A stretch of DNA of 64,000 nt from Circinella minor. Taxonomy: Eukaryota > Mucoromycota > Mucoromycetes > Mucorales > Lichtheimiaceae. A program made the position numbers and the translations under genes. This document shows positions 1 to 12,758 of the stretch, in pieces. The DNA lies in contig JAEPRB010000025.1 of the NCBI GenBank assembly GCA_016758965.1, forward strand, positions 62,001 through 126,000, in the 5' to 3' direction. The notes beneath the pieces were generated by a model. The model saw only the letters and a program-made list of their open reading frames with translations, made no database searches and was not told the origin of the DNA. Numbering within the stretch: position 1 is the first letter of the stretch; each line of letters opens with the position of its first letter.

Positions 1-3000
1 ATATATTTATATATTTATAAATTTATGTATGGTGTTTTTTATATGTATTATATGGGGCATAATAATCATTATCCTTCTTTATTATTCTATTAACTTTTTT
101 AATTGAAAAAAAAAAACTCACAATACCTTTATTACGTATTATATAGGAGCTCAATTAACAAGTCAAAATAATAAGAATACTTATAATTCATAGTATTTTA
201 AAAAAAACAATCAACTGCATACACAAATAATTATTACGTATGTACATGCCACAAAAATAAAAATAAAACAGTAGTGCATATAATATAAACATGATGAATC
301 TGTAATAATTATGAGACGTTTTGGCGTCAAAAATTTAATGTATTTTACTTCTTTTAGATATTGCGCGCTTTTTCTTTTTCTTTTTCTTCTTCTTCTTCTT
401 CTTCTTTATTTTATGAATGCATTAATCTATCTGTCATGCAAATGTAATCCATAAGGAGAAAAATATCAAAAACATCAAATTCAGGGACCAACTAATAATC
501 ATCGGTTTTTCTCTCTCTTTTTTTTTTAAAAAAAAAGCAGACTTCTCGATGATAGATGTTGAGGGAGTTGTGGGAACAAAAAAAAAAGGGTAAAATAGAA
601 AACGTTAGAAATATTTATACAGGGTGCATGAATAAAAAATAAATAAATAAAAAGTCATCTGTACGTAGAGCTATAGGAGATCATAAAATAGAAACCCTGT
701 CTTTTTTTTTTTTTTAAAAAGAATAACTCCTTCCGTTGTTTTCTCAATAATAATTTTACATATAATACAAAGTTTCTGATCTTATCAAACCACGTTTTGA
801 AATAATATACGCATCGAATATGTTGACTATATAAAATTATAGTATATACTAGAAAAAAAAAAAAAAAAGAGAGAGATTGTCAATGAAGAAAAAGAACTTA
901 AAGAAGAATTATACGTACTTTGTTTTGCATAAATTCTCAAAGTGAAAAATAAATAAATCGTGCCAATTAGAAACGTAATGAATTGAAATACAGAACATAT
1001 GAGTTAACAAACAACTTTACTATAACATAATAGTAAAGTAAGAAGAATAAATAGAATAATTATTATCAGTAAATAGACCGTAAAAGCTAATAAAAAAGGC
1101 AACTATCAGTAGATCGGCACGTGGTACAAATTTGGAAATAAAGCGCGTGCTAGGTAGTTTTTAGGGCAAGATGCCGAATTCTATTATTATGGTGTAAACT
1201 GTATTTTTTTTTTGTTCTTGCGAAAAAAAGTACATAATTTAGGTGTATAAATCTACTGTCCCTATTGATAACTTTACTAACTATCTTATTTCTTTTTTTA
1301 GAGAAAGTGAGAAGAAAGGGGAGGGGGGAAAGGATCGTCACATATTAAAAAAAAAAAAAAGTGATACATTAACTATAGAGTGAAAAAAGTGCTGCTAGTG
1401 GATGTTGATATTATATATATATTAAGTATAACGTCTGTGTTGGGTGTGGCTTTTTTTTTACATACTTACAAAAAGTCATGTTTGCTTGTACCTATTGTAA
1501 CACAACAGTTATGTTGATTCTGCAAACAAAAGAATTTGCGCCCAAAAAGTTATTACGTATTAACAAGATCTTCCTTTGTGTTTTGGTTACAACGATTAAA
1601 ATGTGTTATGTATGGGTAACACAACTTAAAAAAAAAGGGACGATCAGCAGCACATTGTTGTGTTATTGTTATGTATTACACACATATACATAACGAATAT
1701 TTTTTGTTTTCAATGATAATATTTAGTGCATTATAATATGTTCATCATTGCATATCAATACTATTTCCCCAAAATCTAAAAAAAAAAAAAAATGTATTTA
1801 GTTATGTCTATCACAACTACTTTCCATGTTGATTGTGGGAATATAATATTTTTTATTTTATTTTTTTGTTGTAATAGAGAGTATCGATTTTAAAAGAAAA
1901 AAAATAACACAGACCATCTGTCGAATAAAATAAAAAATAAAAAGTAAAAATAAAAATAGCCTACTGCATAAAAAAAAAAAAAGAGCATAAACTCCTTAAA
2001 CTATCTGCTATGTATGTTACTATGACTACGTATAAAGACAACGACAAAAAATATTTGATAGGGTTACTATGTACGTACATGAGTGGAAAATATCCCACTC
2101 CTCTAAAATAATCATTGTTCTATCTCATTCTTTTTTTTTTATTATTATCAATACGAAGAAGGTTACTTTTAGTAAAAAAAAAAAAAATTATTATCAGTAT
2201 AATAATTACATTTTTAACCATTATTAATATTAAACCAAAATGTGAAGTGAAAAAAAAAAGCAGAGAAAGTGTGATGAATAATGGTGATGATGATGAATGC
2301 ATAATATTGGTCAATTCAACAATATCATTTTGAAAACGTAGATCAGCAATCATGCGTTAAATGCTCAGCCAATAATTTGTATGTGTAGAAAGATACGCAT
2401 AAAAAAAAAAACGAGGTTGATAATATACGTCGTTCATCGATCATTATTTACAAATAATTCCTCGTGTCATAAAATTAATATTACAATGTACGTACGTGTC
2501 TGTTTGTGTGCTTTTACTCTTAAATAAGATGTTGTTTGGATGATGAACATCCTTCAGTCTATGATTATCGTAAATCATTTAATTATTTTCTTTGTACTCT
2601 TATAAGCACATCATCTAAATGTATCCAACTTTCTTTCTTTATATACAACAACATAATTTATTATTATTTAAATTTGACATAATAATAAAAATTCAATGTA
2701 TTCTTTTAAAAAGACTGTTCCGCGGTCAAATATCATGTTTTATGTATTTTGACATAATGCATACTAAAGAAAACAGAGTTAAGTTATGGACATCAAAGCG
2801 CAGGAGTAAGTGAATATCACTGTTTAAGCAATTTTTTTTTATTATGTGTATGTCAATTATGGGCATCAGGAGTTACCTTTTTTTTTTTTTTTTTTTTGGG
2901 AGTGGGTGTGATATTGAGTGCGTGCAAAGGGGAAGTTGATAATATATATATATATATATTTGGGGGGTTTGATTTAAATAAGAAAATGGAGGGAGAAAAA

Positions 3001-3811
3001 GGAAAAGAAAGGGGGGAATTGATATAGCGGGGGATGGATACTAGGAACCTATGAAAGTGTGAGAGAGAGAGAGAAAGGGTGGGATGACTGAGAAAGAGAG
3101 ACAAGTACTAGTCAGTGAAAAAAAAAAAGAAAAGAAGTTTGGGGGGTGGGGGAGAAGAGGGTGATGATTGTATATAAATTATTGGCGTCAAATAGCTGAA
3201 CAATGCTTCACACACATATAAACTCGAAGCACGCATTCGTAACCAAATCTGGTATTTTTTGGTAATAAATTCACTATTATCTCTCCCCCCCCCCCCTAAA
3301 AAAAAAGAGAGAGAGAGAGAAGATTATTAGAATCGGCAAACCCCCTTCAATTTTTACCACGCCCTTCAAATAAAACTATCTAACTAACCTCGGTTGATTG
3401 ACCCTTATATTGAACCGATTATAAATTGTACCGATTTTTTTTTTCACTTACGTCTTTTTTTCCTTCTTCTTTTCTTTATTACTTTTATGTTTTATCTGTA
3501 AATCATTTCTCTTTTTTTTTTTTAACTATATACATATTTTTTTTTGTTTCATTCATCCTCACTTTTTTTTTCTTGCACATTTTAACAGCCAATATATATA
3601 TATTAATATATATACCCAGTTCTCTCCTCTTTCTATTTTTTTTTTCACTTTTCAATTTTAATTTTTACATTAAACAAAGAATCCAAAAAAAAAAAAGGAA
3701 AAACAAAGAATCCCACAAACTTTATACATCCAAACATTTGAACACCATTGAATCAAATAAACACAAAGAAATTAAAGAATTCTAAACAAAAAAAATAAAT
3801 AAAAATAAACA
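1..3811. other. A+T-rich non-coding stretch upstream of the kinase gene
   Basis: No open frame here has the composition of a gene. The translations are low-complexity, built from A/T homopolymers, and stops are frequent in all six frames. There are many A or T runs of 8-17 bases, a (TA)n tract near 2944-2961 and a C-run near 3285-3296. From about 3420 to 3660 the strand is strongly pyrimidine-rich, then becomes A-rich just before the kinase start codon. The same T-rich then A-rich pattern precedes several other genes in this window, so this is the likely promoter and 5' leader. No tRNA or rRNA was recognised by eye. Confidence 0.6.
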
Positions 3812-5251
3812 ATGATCCGTCAACATCCAACTTTCCGTCTCGGTACTCATATCAACAATCTCGAAATCGTCAATGTCTTAGGTGAAGGTGCTTACGGTCA
3901 AGTCTATTTGGCCAAACAATTAGATAAAGGACGACCTAAATTATATGCCATCAAATCCCTTCGACAATCCAGACTCGATGATCGACAACGAACTTTTCAA
4001 CGTACCGAAATTGGTTTACATTCTAGATTGTCTGGACACCCACATATTGTTCGACTCGAACGTGTCATTCGGGAACCCGAATGGACTCATGTGGTGCTTG
4101 AATATGGTCCAGAGGGTGACTTATTTTCGGCTATTACTGAACGAGAGCTTTATTTTGGTAACCATCAACTTATTCGACACGTGTTCTTGCAATTACTTGA
4201 TGCAGTCAGTTACTGTCATAACAATGGTGTCTATCATCGAGATTTAAAGCCTGAAAACGTTTTGGTCTTTGATAATGGTCATACCGTGAAATTAGCAGAT
4301 TTTGGTTTGGCGACAACAGAACCCATTACAAATGATTATGGTTGTGGAAGTACTTTTTATTTCTCACCTGGTATGTATTTCAATTATATCATCATGACAT
4401 CCATTCATTTTTTTTTTTTTTACCCAGACGAAGTAGACTAAATAATCAAATCAACCCCTAATTCATTTTCCTTTTTCTCTAATTAAACTCCTATTTCTTT
4501 TTTTTTTTTTTTAACATCAAATTATTATTTAGAATGTCAAGGCGATTTGAATCGTAATAATAAAAAACCCAAGAGCCGAGTAGGTTATGCCACAGCACCT
4601 AATGATGTATGGTCTTTGGGTGTAATCCTTATCAATATGGCTGCAGGTCGAAATCCATGGCGTCAAGCATCGTTGAACGATGATACTTTTTGTGCTTACC
4701 TTGCTGATCCCAATTTTTTATTGAAAATTTTACCCATCTCTCGTGAACTCAACCAAATTTTAAAGCGAATCTTTTGCATTGATCCGTTACGCCGTATTGG
4801 TCTTGATGAATTGAAGGAACGTATCAAGCGTTGTAAACATTTTACTCGTACAACAGAAGTGGAACGATTGGAAATACAACAAGATTTAGAACGAGAATCT
4901 TTGGGTCTTCAGATTCGATTCAATAACAAACAAAAGCAACAACAACTACTACAACAACAACAACAGCAACAACAGCAACAGGAGCAACAAGTACAAGCTA
5001 AGGTTGTTTTGCCACCCTCACCACCAGCAACGCCGCGTTTCGACCGATCCAGATCGTCTTTAACGACCACATCGTCATGGCAACAACAACCGAGATTAAC
5101 AACACCTCCTTCTTCACGTACCGGAAGTAAATCCAAGATACCCTCACGCGCCGCCACGCCGGACGAGGCGACCATGTCAACTAAATTTGAAGAAGTAGCT
5201 GCAACAAATGGTGATGATTTAGTTCCCAGTATGCTTGCATTGGCAGTCTAA
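3812..5251 (+). CDS. Ran1/Pat1-like serine/threonine protein kinase
   Basis: Two exons, 3812-4370 and 4533-5251, joined by a GTATGT...TTTAG intron that restores the SPECQG segment of the activation loop; 425 aa. The kinase domain fills about residues 17-300: glycine loop GEGAYGQV (24-31), lysine in YAIK (Lys48), catalytic HRDLKPEN (142-149), DFG (163-165), GSTFYFSPE and DVWSLGVIL. All residues needed for catalysis are present. The layout and the CGSTFYFSPECQ signature resemble fungal Ran1/Pat1 and Ksp1/Sks1-type kinases, which regulate entry into meiosis or nutrient responses; that role is inferred from the family. After the domain comes a polyglutamine run (about 4935-4990) and a Ser/Thr/Pro-rich tail with TPP- and TP-type sites, probably disordered and phosphorylated. 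The ATG follows an A-rich leader and begins exactly where family members do. Confidence 0.9.
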
Positions 5252-6932
5252 AAAAAGAAAATGAATCTTCATCTTCTTTTTTTTTTCTAACAACACAACC
5301 AAAAAATCAATTTCATCAATTAACCATTTTACATAACAACACACCTTTTCTTTTTTAATTACACCGCACAAACACATTCATTTTTCTTTCTTTTTTATTC
5401 TTCACTCAAACAAACCACAATTCAATAAGCTTACGGAATTAATGCCGTTCGCTGCTCATAACAGAAAAAAAAAAAAAAAAGGGACTTTGTGGATCATCTG
5501 TCCCTTTTTTTTTTTTTTTTTTTCACACAAGCATCATCTCATCATCATCATTTTCCCCTTTCTTCTTATATATTCATTATCACTCACTTTTTACACAACC
5601 ACCTCATATATATATATATGTTATTGGCCTTTCTCTTTCTCTTTATTTTTATTTTGTTTATATGCTTTTTTTTCTACTTCGTTCTATCTTTTTTTTTTTG
5701 TAAGTTTATCATTGTCACTTGGTAACGTTTTTTTTTCTATTTTATGTATATGTCTTTTAAACTTTTTATTTTTCTTTCTCATTTGAGGGTTTACTTTTTT
5801 ATTATTATTATTATTATTACAAAAAGGAACCCCTATCCCATTTCTGTATGTATATCGTTTTGTCTGTCAAACCCCATTATATCATGAATAACCCTACTTT
5901 ACTCATCAATTATCCTCCCCTTTCTCTTTGCTTCTGTTTTTTTTTTCTCACTTTCCCCCCACCCCTATTTTTGGTTTATTTTTTTTTTTATTTTTATTTT
6001 TATTCTCATTCATCAACATCATTATTATCTTCTTCTTTCTTCTTCTCTCTCTCTCTCTCTCTCACACACACTTTTCCTTCTTCCCGCCCCTCTCCCCCTT
6101 TCATTTTTATTTTATTATTTTTTTTTTATCCTTGTCATCAATTAACCCTTTTCTATTTCTTCCTTTTGCTGTGCATTTTTTCTCTCCTCTTTTTTTATTT
6201 TTTTTTTTCAAATAATAATACAAATCATAATAATAATAAAACACACACACACACACAAAAAAAAATTATTATTGTTTTTTTTTTTCTTCTTTTCATAATT
6301 TCAAGATCAACCATTCTATTTGTTTTTTTTTTAACCTATTAAAAAAAATGACGTAGAAAAATTATTAATGCAACAGACAATACTAAATTTCACACATGCT
6401 CTTTAACCGTAGCACTTTTTTTTTTTTTTTTTTTTTTTTTTTTGATATGGTGTAACATTTTTGGAAAGTTATTAGAATATGAATCACACACTATATCAAA
6501 ATAAAAAATAAAAAATTAGACAGAAGATATTTATATTGTTATACATAGAACAAAAAATTGATTTAAATTAAAACAAATAATAATAATATAATTAAAAATT
6601 ATTATTATTATTATTATTATTATTTTTTTATGTTTAATGTTTTACATACTTAGACTAATAAAAAAAAAGTTCCCTTGTCTTAAAAGAATTTTTATGAATG
6701 AAAATAAAATTCACATGTCACATCAGTCACCTGAGAAAGAAATAGCTTTGTAATGTGGCGTCTCTCTTTCTCTCTCTCTCTCTTTTTCTCTCCCTCTTAT
6801 TTTATTCAACTCTTCCCACCCATCATCCCTAATTATTTTCTTTCTCTCCCCCTATTCTTTTTTTTTTATCACGACAGGATAAATACAACAACAAGTAAAA
6901 AAAATAAAAAATAACGTGGGTTATTTATATCT
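5252..6932. other. Pyrimidine-rich spacer with simple repeats
   Basis: 3' flank of the kinase gene and promoter side of the phosphatase gene. Apparent open frames are Phe/Leu/Ser-rich translations of T and CT runs and are not credible genes. It holds a (CT)n tract near 6043-6062, (CA)n near 6241-6257, an uninterrupted run of about 28 T at 6416-6443 and a (TTA)n tract near 6598-6626. Confidence 0.6.
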
Positions 6933-8212
6933 ATGGTAGTTCCAGCAATTGAAAATGTATTTATAATACGTCATGGTGAACGACTTGGTATGTATTTTTT
7001 TTCTTATTTTTTGATCCAATTAAAAAAGAAGTATCTTACGAGCGGATGTGGAGATGATGTCTGTGTGCTCAAAAAAAAGGGGGGGGGGGAGAAGAGAAAT
7101 GAAAAAAAAATAGAGTATGAAGCCTTCTACGGATTTATAATAATGATGATGAAAAAGAATCATGACGTTTATTTTTATGTGATCTAATTAATTAATAATA
7201 TTATTAGATCATGCCGTAAAGATGTGGCAACCAGATCCTTCACATGGTTTATGGGATCCACCATTATCTCCTGCTGTATGTGTTTTGTTTTTCTTTTTGC
7301 ACTTTGTTATTGTTTTCAAAAAAGAAGGAAAAAAAATCTCTCATAATATTATTCTGTTTAATTTTTATATTTTAGGGACATGAACAAGCTGAAAAAACTG
7401 GAAAACGTCTTGTGGAACTATTGGAAGAAAAAGGTGTCGACATGGCAACCACTAACGTTTTAATTTATACTTCACCATTTCAACGATGTATTGATACTTC
7501 ACTTGGTATTGCACGTCATTTACCAAATACCATTTTACGACTTGAATTGGGATTAGGAGAATGGATGTGTGAACGATTTTTTGAGAATGATTTAGCACCT
7601 GCTTCACGATTATTAGCACGACAGCAAGAAACATTAGCAAGGAAGCAAGCGGAAGCTTTTTCTTCTATTGCAAAAAATAATAATAATATTAATAAGAGTG
7701 GTAACACAGCAACAAAGATTACGTTGTTACCATGGGTAGATTATGGATATCAAGCTTTAAGAACTGAATTTGACTTCCCAGAACATTATGGAGATATGTT
7801 ACAGCGGTTTGATGAAACGAGATTACATTGTATGGCAACGGCGGCAACAACAACAACAACACAACCTTTTTCAAAAAATAATAAGAATGATAATAGTAAT
7901 AGTAACAGTGGTATTTCTAACATGGTTGTTTTATTTATTACTCACGCTGTGGGAGTCAATGCATTGTTGGATGGGTTCCGAAATCAGTTGACACGGCCCA
8001 TTGAAACGGGATATTGCAGCATTTCACGGGTAACTCGAGTACATCCTTCAAAGTCAACACCATTTCTAACATCACCACTAACCCCACCTCCTCCATTACC
8101 TTCACCTAAAGAAGAAAAGGATAGTGATGATTTTCATAATGCTATTATTCGTAATGAATGGACAGTTGATTTGCTCGCTTCAGATATTCATATAGTAGAT
8201 AGTAATGATTGA
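6933..8212 (+). CDS. Histidine phosphatase (phosphoglycerate mutase-like) superfamily protein
   Basis: Three exons, 6933-6987, 7208-7275 and 7376-8212, with GTATGT donors and TTAG acceptors; 319 aa. The RHGER signature at residues 13-17 carries the phospho-accepting histidine (His14). Downstream are the GHEQAEKTG segment, TSPFQRC, a GLGEWM motif and the second conserved histidine in FITHAVG. This is the branch-1 histidine phosphatase fold. The GxGEW motif and an N-terminus starting directly with the RHG strand resemble fungal members such as the phosphatase domain of the TFIIIC subunit tau55 and UBASH3-type proteins, so protein or small-molecule phosphatase activity is more likely than glycolytic mutase activity. 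Low-complexity Asn, Thr and Pro insertions interrupt the domain. It converges on the uL13 gene. The substrate is unknown. Confidence 0.85.
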
Positions 8213-8611
8213 AAAAAAAAATTAGCAAACGGCATCCCAATTTCAGCATATATTTAAATGCTCTCTCTACCTTTTTATTATACCCTTTTCTCACAGTTTT
8301 TTTTTCAACCTTCAGTTCATTATTATTCTCTTTATATTCGCTTTTTTATACATATATATATATATATATATAAAGCATAATTTCCAATTCCCCCTACTCA
8401 TACTTTCTCTTATCTCCCTTATTTAAAAAACCAAAACAATAAATTATAATAACTATTAATTTCCAAAGACAACTCGTAACCATAATAATTATCAAACAAA
8501 ATGCATAAATCATTTTCTTTTTCGTTTTCTTTCTTTCTTTTTTTTTTTTTGTGTTGTTTTGTTGTAATATTTTTTTATATTATTTTAAAAAAAAAACCAT
8601 AAAACTTTTTT
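8213..8611. other. Convergent 3' intergenic region
   Basis: 399 nt between the stop codons of the phosphatase (+) and uL13 (-). A+T-rich with a (TA)n tract near 8349-8371 and T-runs near 8540-8552. No coding potential; presumably holds both polyadenylation regions. Confidence 0.5.
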
Positions 8612-9770
8612 TTAATGACCAAGGGCAAGCAATTGAGAGTTGATATCCTTGATAGAGTCAGCCTTGGAAGCAATAGCCTTCTTTTCGACAGCAGCAAGGG
8701 CAGACTTACGTTGATAGTAAGCAGCAGACTTGGCCTTACGCTTTTCTTCCAACTTGGCAACAACATCTTGGTACTTCCAGCCATATTCCTTGGAGATACG
8801 GGCAAGGGAAGTATACTTGCGACCAGGCTTCAAGCGTTGAACGCGGAGAGCATCGGGGATGACAACGCGCTTAACCTTATCGTAAGGTGGGGGAACACCT
8901 TCGAACAACTTAACACGTTCAAGGGCAGCAGCACCACGAGCAGTCTTGTGGGGAATCATACCGCGAAGAGCCTTGTAGAAGATACGGGAAGGAGCGCGGA
9001 AATGGAAAGGACCACCACGACGAGGGTTGACACGGTTTTGCTTGTGGAGGTAGGCATGGTACTTAACTATATAATTTATATATTAATTTATAAATTAGAT
9101 CAAAAATATTATTATTTATTCAACACACATTATATTTCTCTTTCATCTTTTCTTTAAATCAAAAGAAAAAAAAGCCTTTCTTTCCTTCCTACGTTCCTCT
9201 CTCCTTCTTTCCAGTTATACATATATAAAAAAAAAACTTACGCTTGTTACGGAAGAATTCGCCAGAGACGTTGATTTCTTCACAACGAACAACAACAACC
9301 TTTTGACCGCTCAAGGCTTGCTTGGCGACAATAGAAGAAAGACGACCAAGAAGATGACCCTTACCGTCAATGACAACCACCTAAATCAAAGAAAAAATAA
9401 AATAAAATAAATTAAATGAGTATTTTTGACATGTTTTTCCTTTTTTTTTTGCTTTCAAAGAAAAAAAGCTAGCGTATATATAATAAATATGTGTAGAGAA
9501 AAAAAAACGATCGCGTTGTGATGTGTATGTATATATATAATATCCATTATATTTTTTTTTTTGGTGGCTGGTGATTATACATATATGGACGATTCAAATC
9601 GTTCAATGGCTTTTTTTTTTTCCGCTCAAAAAAATTCAAATTCGATCCATTTATCACAATGTGCGAAATATACATTCTTCCTTCTCTAACATTGGCATTC
9701 ATTGAAAAGAAAAAGGGAAGGAAAAAAAAAAAGAGGAAATGTTGAAAGGTACCTTTTCGAAAGTGCTCAT
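8612..9770 (-). CDS. 60S ribosomal protein uL13 (L13a / yeast Rpl16)
   Basis: Three exons on the minus strand: 9770-9753, 9380-9242 and 9066-8612; 203 aa, the usual length for the family. Exon 1 encodes only MSTFEK; exon 2 continues [14 protein letters not shown] through SGEFFRNK; exon 3 gives the [14 protein letters not shown] region, HKTARG, PPPYDK and the [11 protein letters not shown] segment, ending LLALGH. Each of these blocks is diagnostic of eukaryotic L13a. It is a structural component of the large cytosolic ribosomal subunit. The first intron (372 nt) is the longest in the gene and follows the sixth codon, a usual position in fungal ribosomal protein genes, where such introns often carry regulatory sequence. 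Codons are rich in C/G-ending choices compared with neighbours, consistent with high expression. Confidence 0.96.
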
Positions 9771-10685
9771 GCTGAAAGTCTCGAGTCTGGAAAATAAAAA
9801 GAGGGAGAGAGAAGGAGAGAAATTTTCAAAAAGAAAGGCGACTTTGAATAACACAAAGAAAGAAAATTTTTTATGGCGGAATCCCAAAAAAAAGAAAAAA
9901 AAATTGTTTGTTGTCCTGGGCAACCAAATTACAGATTTCTCCCCCCTCCCCTTCAAGTTAAAAAGTTTCTTGCTTATAACAATTGGGTATCCACCTTCAA
10001 ATAATTTTTGGTGGATATGTGATGCGTGTTAAAATAGTGAATTTATTTTTAAATATGATTGTTTTTATGATACTCATGGATTTAGATAATATAAAATTAT
10101 AAATTTGGATACATAAAATTCAAATGTTGCCCCCCCCCTTAAAACTAGTATCTTTACGTGTTTCACATGAACGAGTATGAAGCTGCGCAAAGAGAAGATA
10201 TGATTTACAAGAAAATACAAGGGTATCTCAGTAAAGTACTGTTTTTTTTATGTATGCTTAAAAAAGGGGTGGGGAAGTGGATTCGTAGAATATTTTAATT
10301 TATTAAAAAATAGAAGGATTTCTTTAGATATATGCTTGAAAACAATAAAGTTATTCATTTAGCTTTTAGAGCATTTGAATTATAATTCTTGAAAATTTTC
10401 ATAATATAACAACAAAATCAGTGTCAACGATGAAAAAAGGGTAATACATAGTATTTGATATATTCTATATTATATATGAAAGTATTATCCCTATTTCCAG
10501 AAATATGGTTTTTTATTCTGTTCATAAATAATTTGATTTGGATGATGAAAGCCACTACTATTTTTTTTGGTTATAAAGATATTATTCAATATTAACTCCC
10601 CCCCCTTCCCCATTCTCTCTCTCTTTACTGTCTGTATGATAAAATAAAATGCCACCTTGGCTTCTCATCATCATCAGTTCTATTA
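9771..10685. other. Spacer between uL13 and the F-box pseudogene
   Basis: Contains the probable uL13 promoter (A-rich on this strand, so pyrimidine-rich upstream of the minus-strand ATG). The rest is A+T-rich with C-runs near 10131-10138 and 10601-10607. No gene recognised. By eye it is not homologous to the 3' flank shared by the other two F-box copies. Confidence 0.5.
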
Positions 10686-12758
10686 TTATCTGACATCCAC
10701 CTCCACTACATGATCATCAAATGAAGATCTTCTAAGCTCAGCGATATCCATGTCGGTATAGCCCTTACCAAGAGAATAGATCCAAAAAATACGTAAAGTC
10801 GCAATAGTAGCGAGTGTTTTCAAATCATCCATTGTCATAACAATCGGACCAACACCTAAGTCCTCGAGTAACGGTAGCTTGGAAACGTTCTGTACGAACG
10901 TTTTGATAACGGTATCATTGAACTCTTCGTAATGAATACTAAGATGAGCCAAGCTCTTGATTTTAGATGCCGTTAAAACAACAACATCATTCATTCTACT
11001 TTCAATGTAATTCAGGTGTAACTTCCTTAACAATGATGATGATGGTGATATAGTCTTTATCGTTCTTGCTGCGAGGATGACATTGTTGTCACTTCTCTTT
11101 TCAAAAATATTTAAAATCTCGTGCATTTTATTTGAATCAAAACTACAGTCCACCAAATTAAGTTCCGTAAATTTGGGCATTACAGTGATAGCATCTAATA
11201 CATTGTTCGGAATCATGCTTTTAGTAAATATCTCCAAGCATTGTAAATTGGGGATTTGTTGGCTGTTGCTGTTGTTGATGATGATGCTGCTCATTGTTGT
11301 TATTATGGCAGGTATTATATATTTACAAACCAACGGACCATGTTCTTCAAAACTCTTCAACTCCAGATGAGTCAAGTTTGTCAATGGAAATATAGATAAA
11401 ACACCTCTCCATTTTTTCCAGTCGTTCTCATTATGACTTGCATAATGTTGAAGATAAATCGATAAAAAAGATAATGTACGATGATGATTTTTAATGAATG
11501 TTAACAACGAGCATGGCGAAATGATGTTAATGACACTACAACGTGTTAAAGCAGGTGAATTACTATCCAATAAAATGTTGTCGAGATTATCCGAGATGTC
11601 CTTCGTTAAGAGAATACTGTGCAATCTATCATGATCTATGTAAAGTACATTGATGTTCTCGCCATGTTTTTAGATTGCTGTATAAATACTATCATCACAG
11701 TTTCCGATGGCTAAACGTGAAAGATATGGCGAATTCTCCAAGAGTTTTTGTAATTCGGTGCTATTCATCTTGTCTACTTCTCCGTCTGAGATTAATACAA
11801 GCTCTTTTGTGCTGTTATTGTAACTGGTATAAATACTGGGTCATGAGATCGAACAATATATCGTAGCGTCGTGAGGTTACGGGCAATATTAAGGATATCA
11901 GATACTTTTGGAGGATTAAAAGCTATGGTTATCGTCGCTAGCTTCAAGGTCGTCAATGTTTTGGAAATGACAGTCAACACAGACGAGAATTGATAATATG
12001 AAATTGTAGTTGAATGATTTCTTTTACCATCTTTGTATTATACATATAGAAATAACAGCTGGTCAATTATATCATTTTCACTCTTAATTTGATACATAAA
12101 TTCATATATTAGACTTCTCTCTCTCTCTCATAACTATTATTATAAGTGTATATTGTGGCCCATCACAAAATTTTCATCATATTTTTACTTACGTACATTC
12201 ACGTATAACCTTTAATGACTGAAATTTTGAAAAGTTGTTAATTTTTAAAAGTTTGGTAAGCTTAACTGCTTGTAGGTCATTAAAAATTTTAATTTCTTTC
12301 ACATCTTGACAAATTGAAGGTAAAAGCATGTATGGTAAGAAAGTACTATCTTCATTTGCTGTTCTATCTTGCCATTGAATTGCTATTTGTTCCCTGTATT
12401 TAGAATGATTAAGAATAATATTACGCCAAGATGAACATATACGTGAATAAGATGTGATTGATTCTTGATGTGTAATTTCGAGTGGAAGTTGACTCAAAAT
12501 ATCAACACGTTTGGTTTTACGTGATTTTGCTTCTTGTTTTCCTTGACGTAATGCATTATAATTATAGTGGGTTACTGAAACTTGTTTTAAGCCCATGTTA
12601 AAATCATGGATTGATTTTTCTTGTTTACCTTGGTCTTTATAGCAATAACCAGCAGTAAGATATCCTGTTGGGTCTTCTGGATCAAATGCTATCATATCCC
12701 ATGCGTCTTGTAACTCTTCATATTTTCTTGTTCCTGCACGTACTTTGGTTGATTCCAT
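10686..12758 (-). pseudogene. TPR/F-box/LRR-like protein, copy 1 (degenerate)
   Basis: The start (MESTKVRAGTRK) and 5' flank match copy 2 at 25053. Exon 1 (12758-12193) encodes a TPR-like segment (DPEDPTGYLTAGYCYKDQGK) followed by an F-box (ILSQLPLEITH...YSRICSSWRNIIL). Downstream sequence to 10686 encodes a leucine-rich-repeat-like region. F-box proteins recruit substrates to SCF ubiquitin ligases; the LRR part would bind the substrate. Three lesions relative to copy 2 are visible: a 21-nt in-frame deletion near 12468 that removes the HIIDNFD part of the F-box; a 16-nt deletion near 11806 that shifts the frame; and a CAA-to-TAA nonsense change at 11672-11670. No clean splice acceptor joins exon 1 to the LRR part. 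It is therefore called a pseudogene, although the last 312 codons (11624-10686) are still open. Confidence 0.8.

Noticed and set aside
3426..3785. 119-codon open frame upstream of the kinase
   Set aside because: The product is almost entirely Phe, Leu, Ser and Tyr from T-runs and lies in a promoter-like pyrimidine-rich leader.
4909..5180. Cys-rich minus-strand frame over the kinase tail
   Set aside because: Cysteine runs are the reverse complement of the CAA/CAG polyglutamine tract.
5442..6342. Several open frames of 78-164 codons
   Set aside because: Translations of T, CT and CA simple sequence with no domain or codon signal; they overlap each other in different frames.
8615..9157. 180-codon plus-strand frame opposite uL13
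   Set aside because: It is the antisense shadow of the uL13 coding exon; the minus-strand product matches a ribosomal protein across its length.
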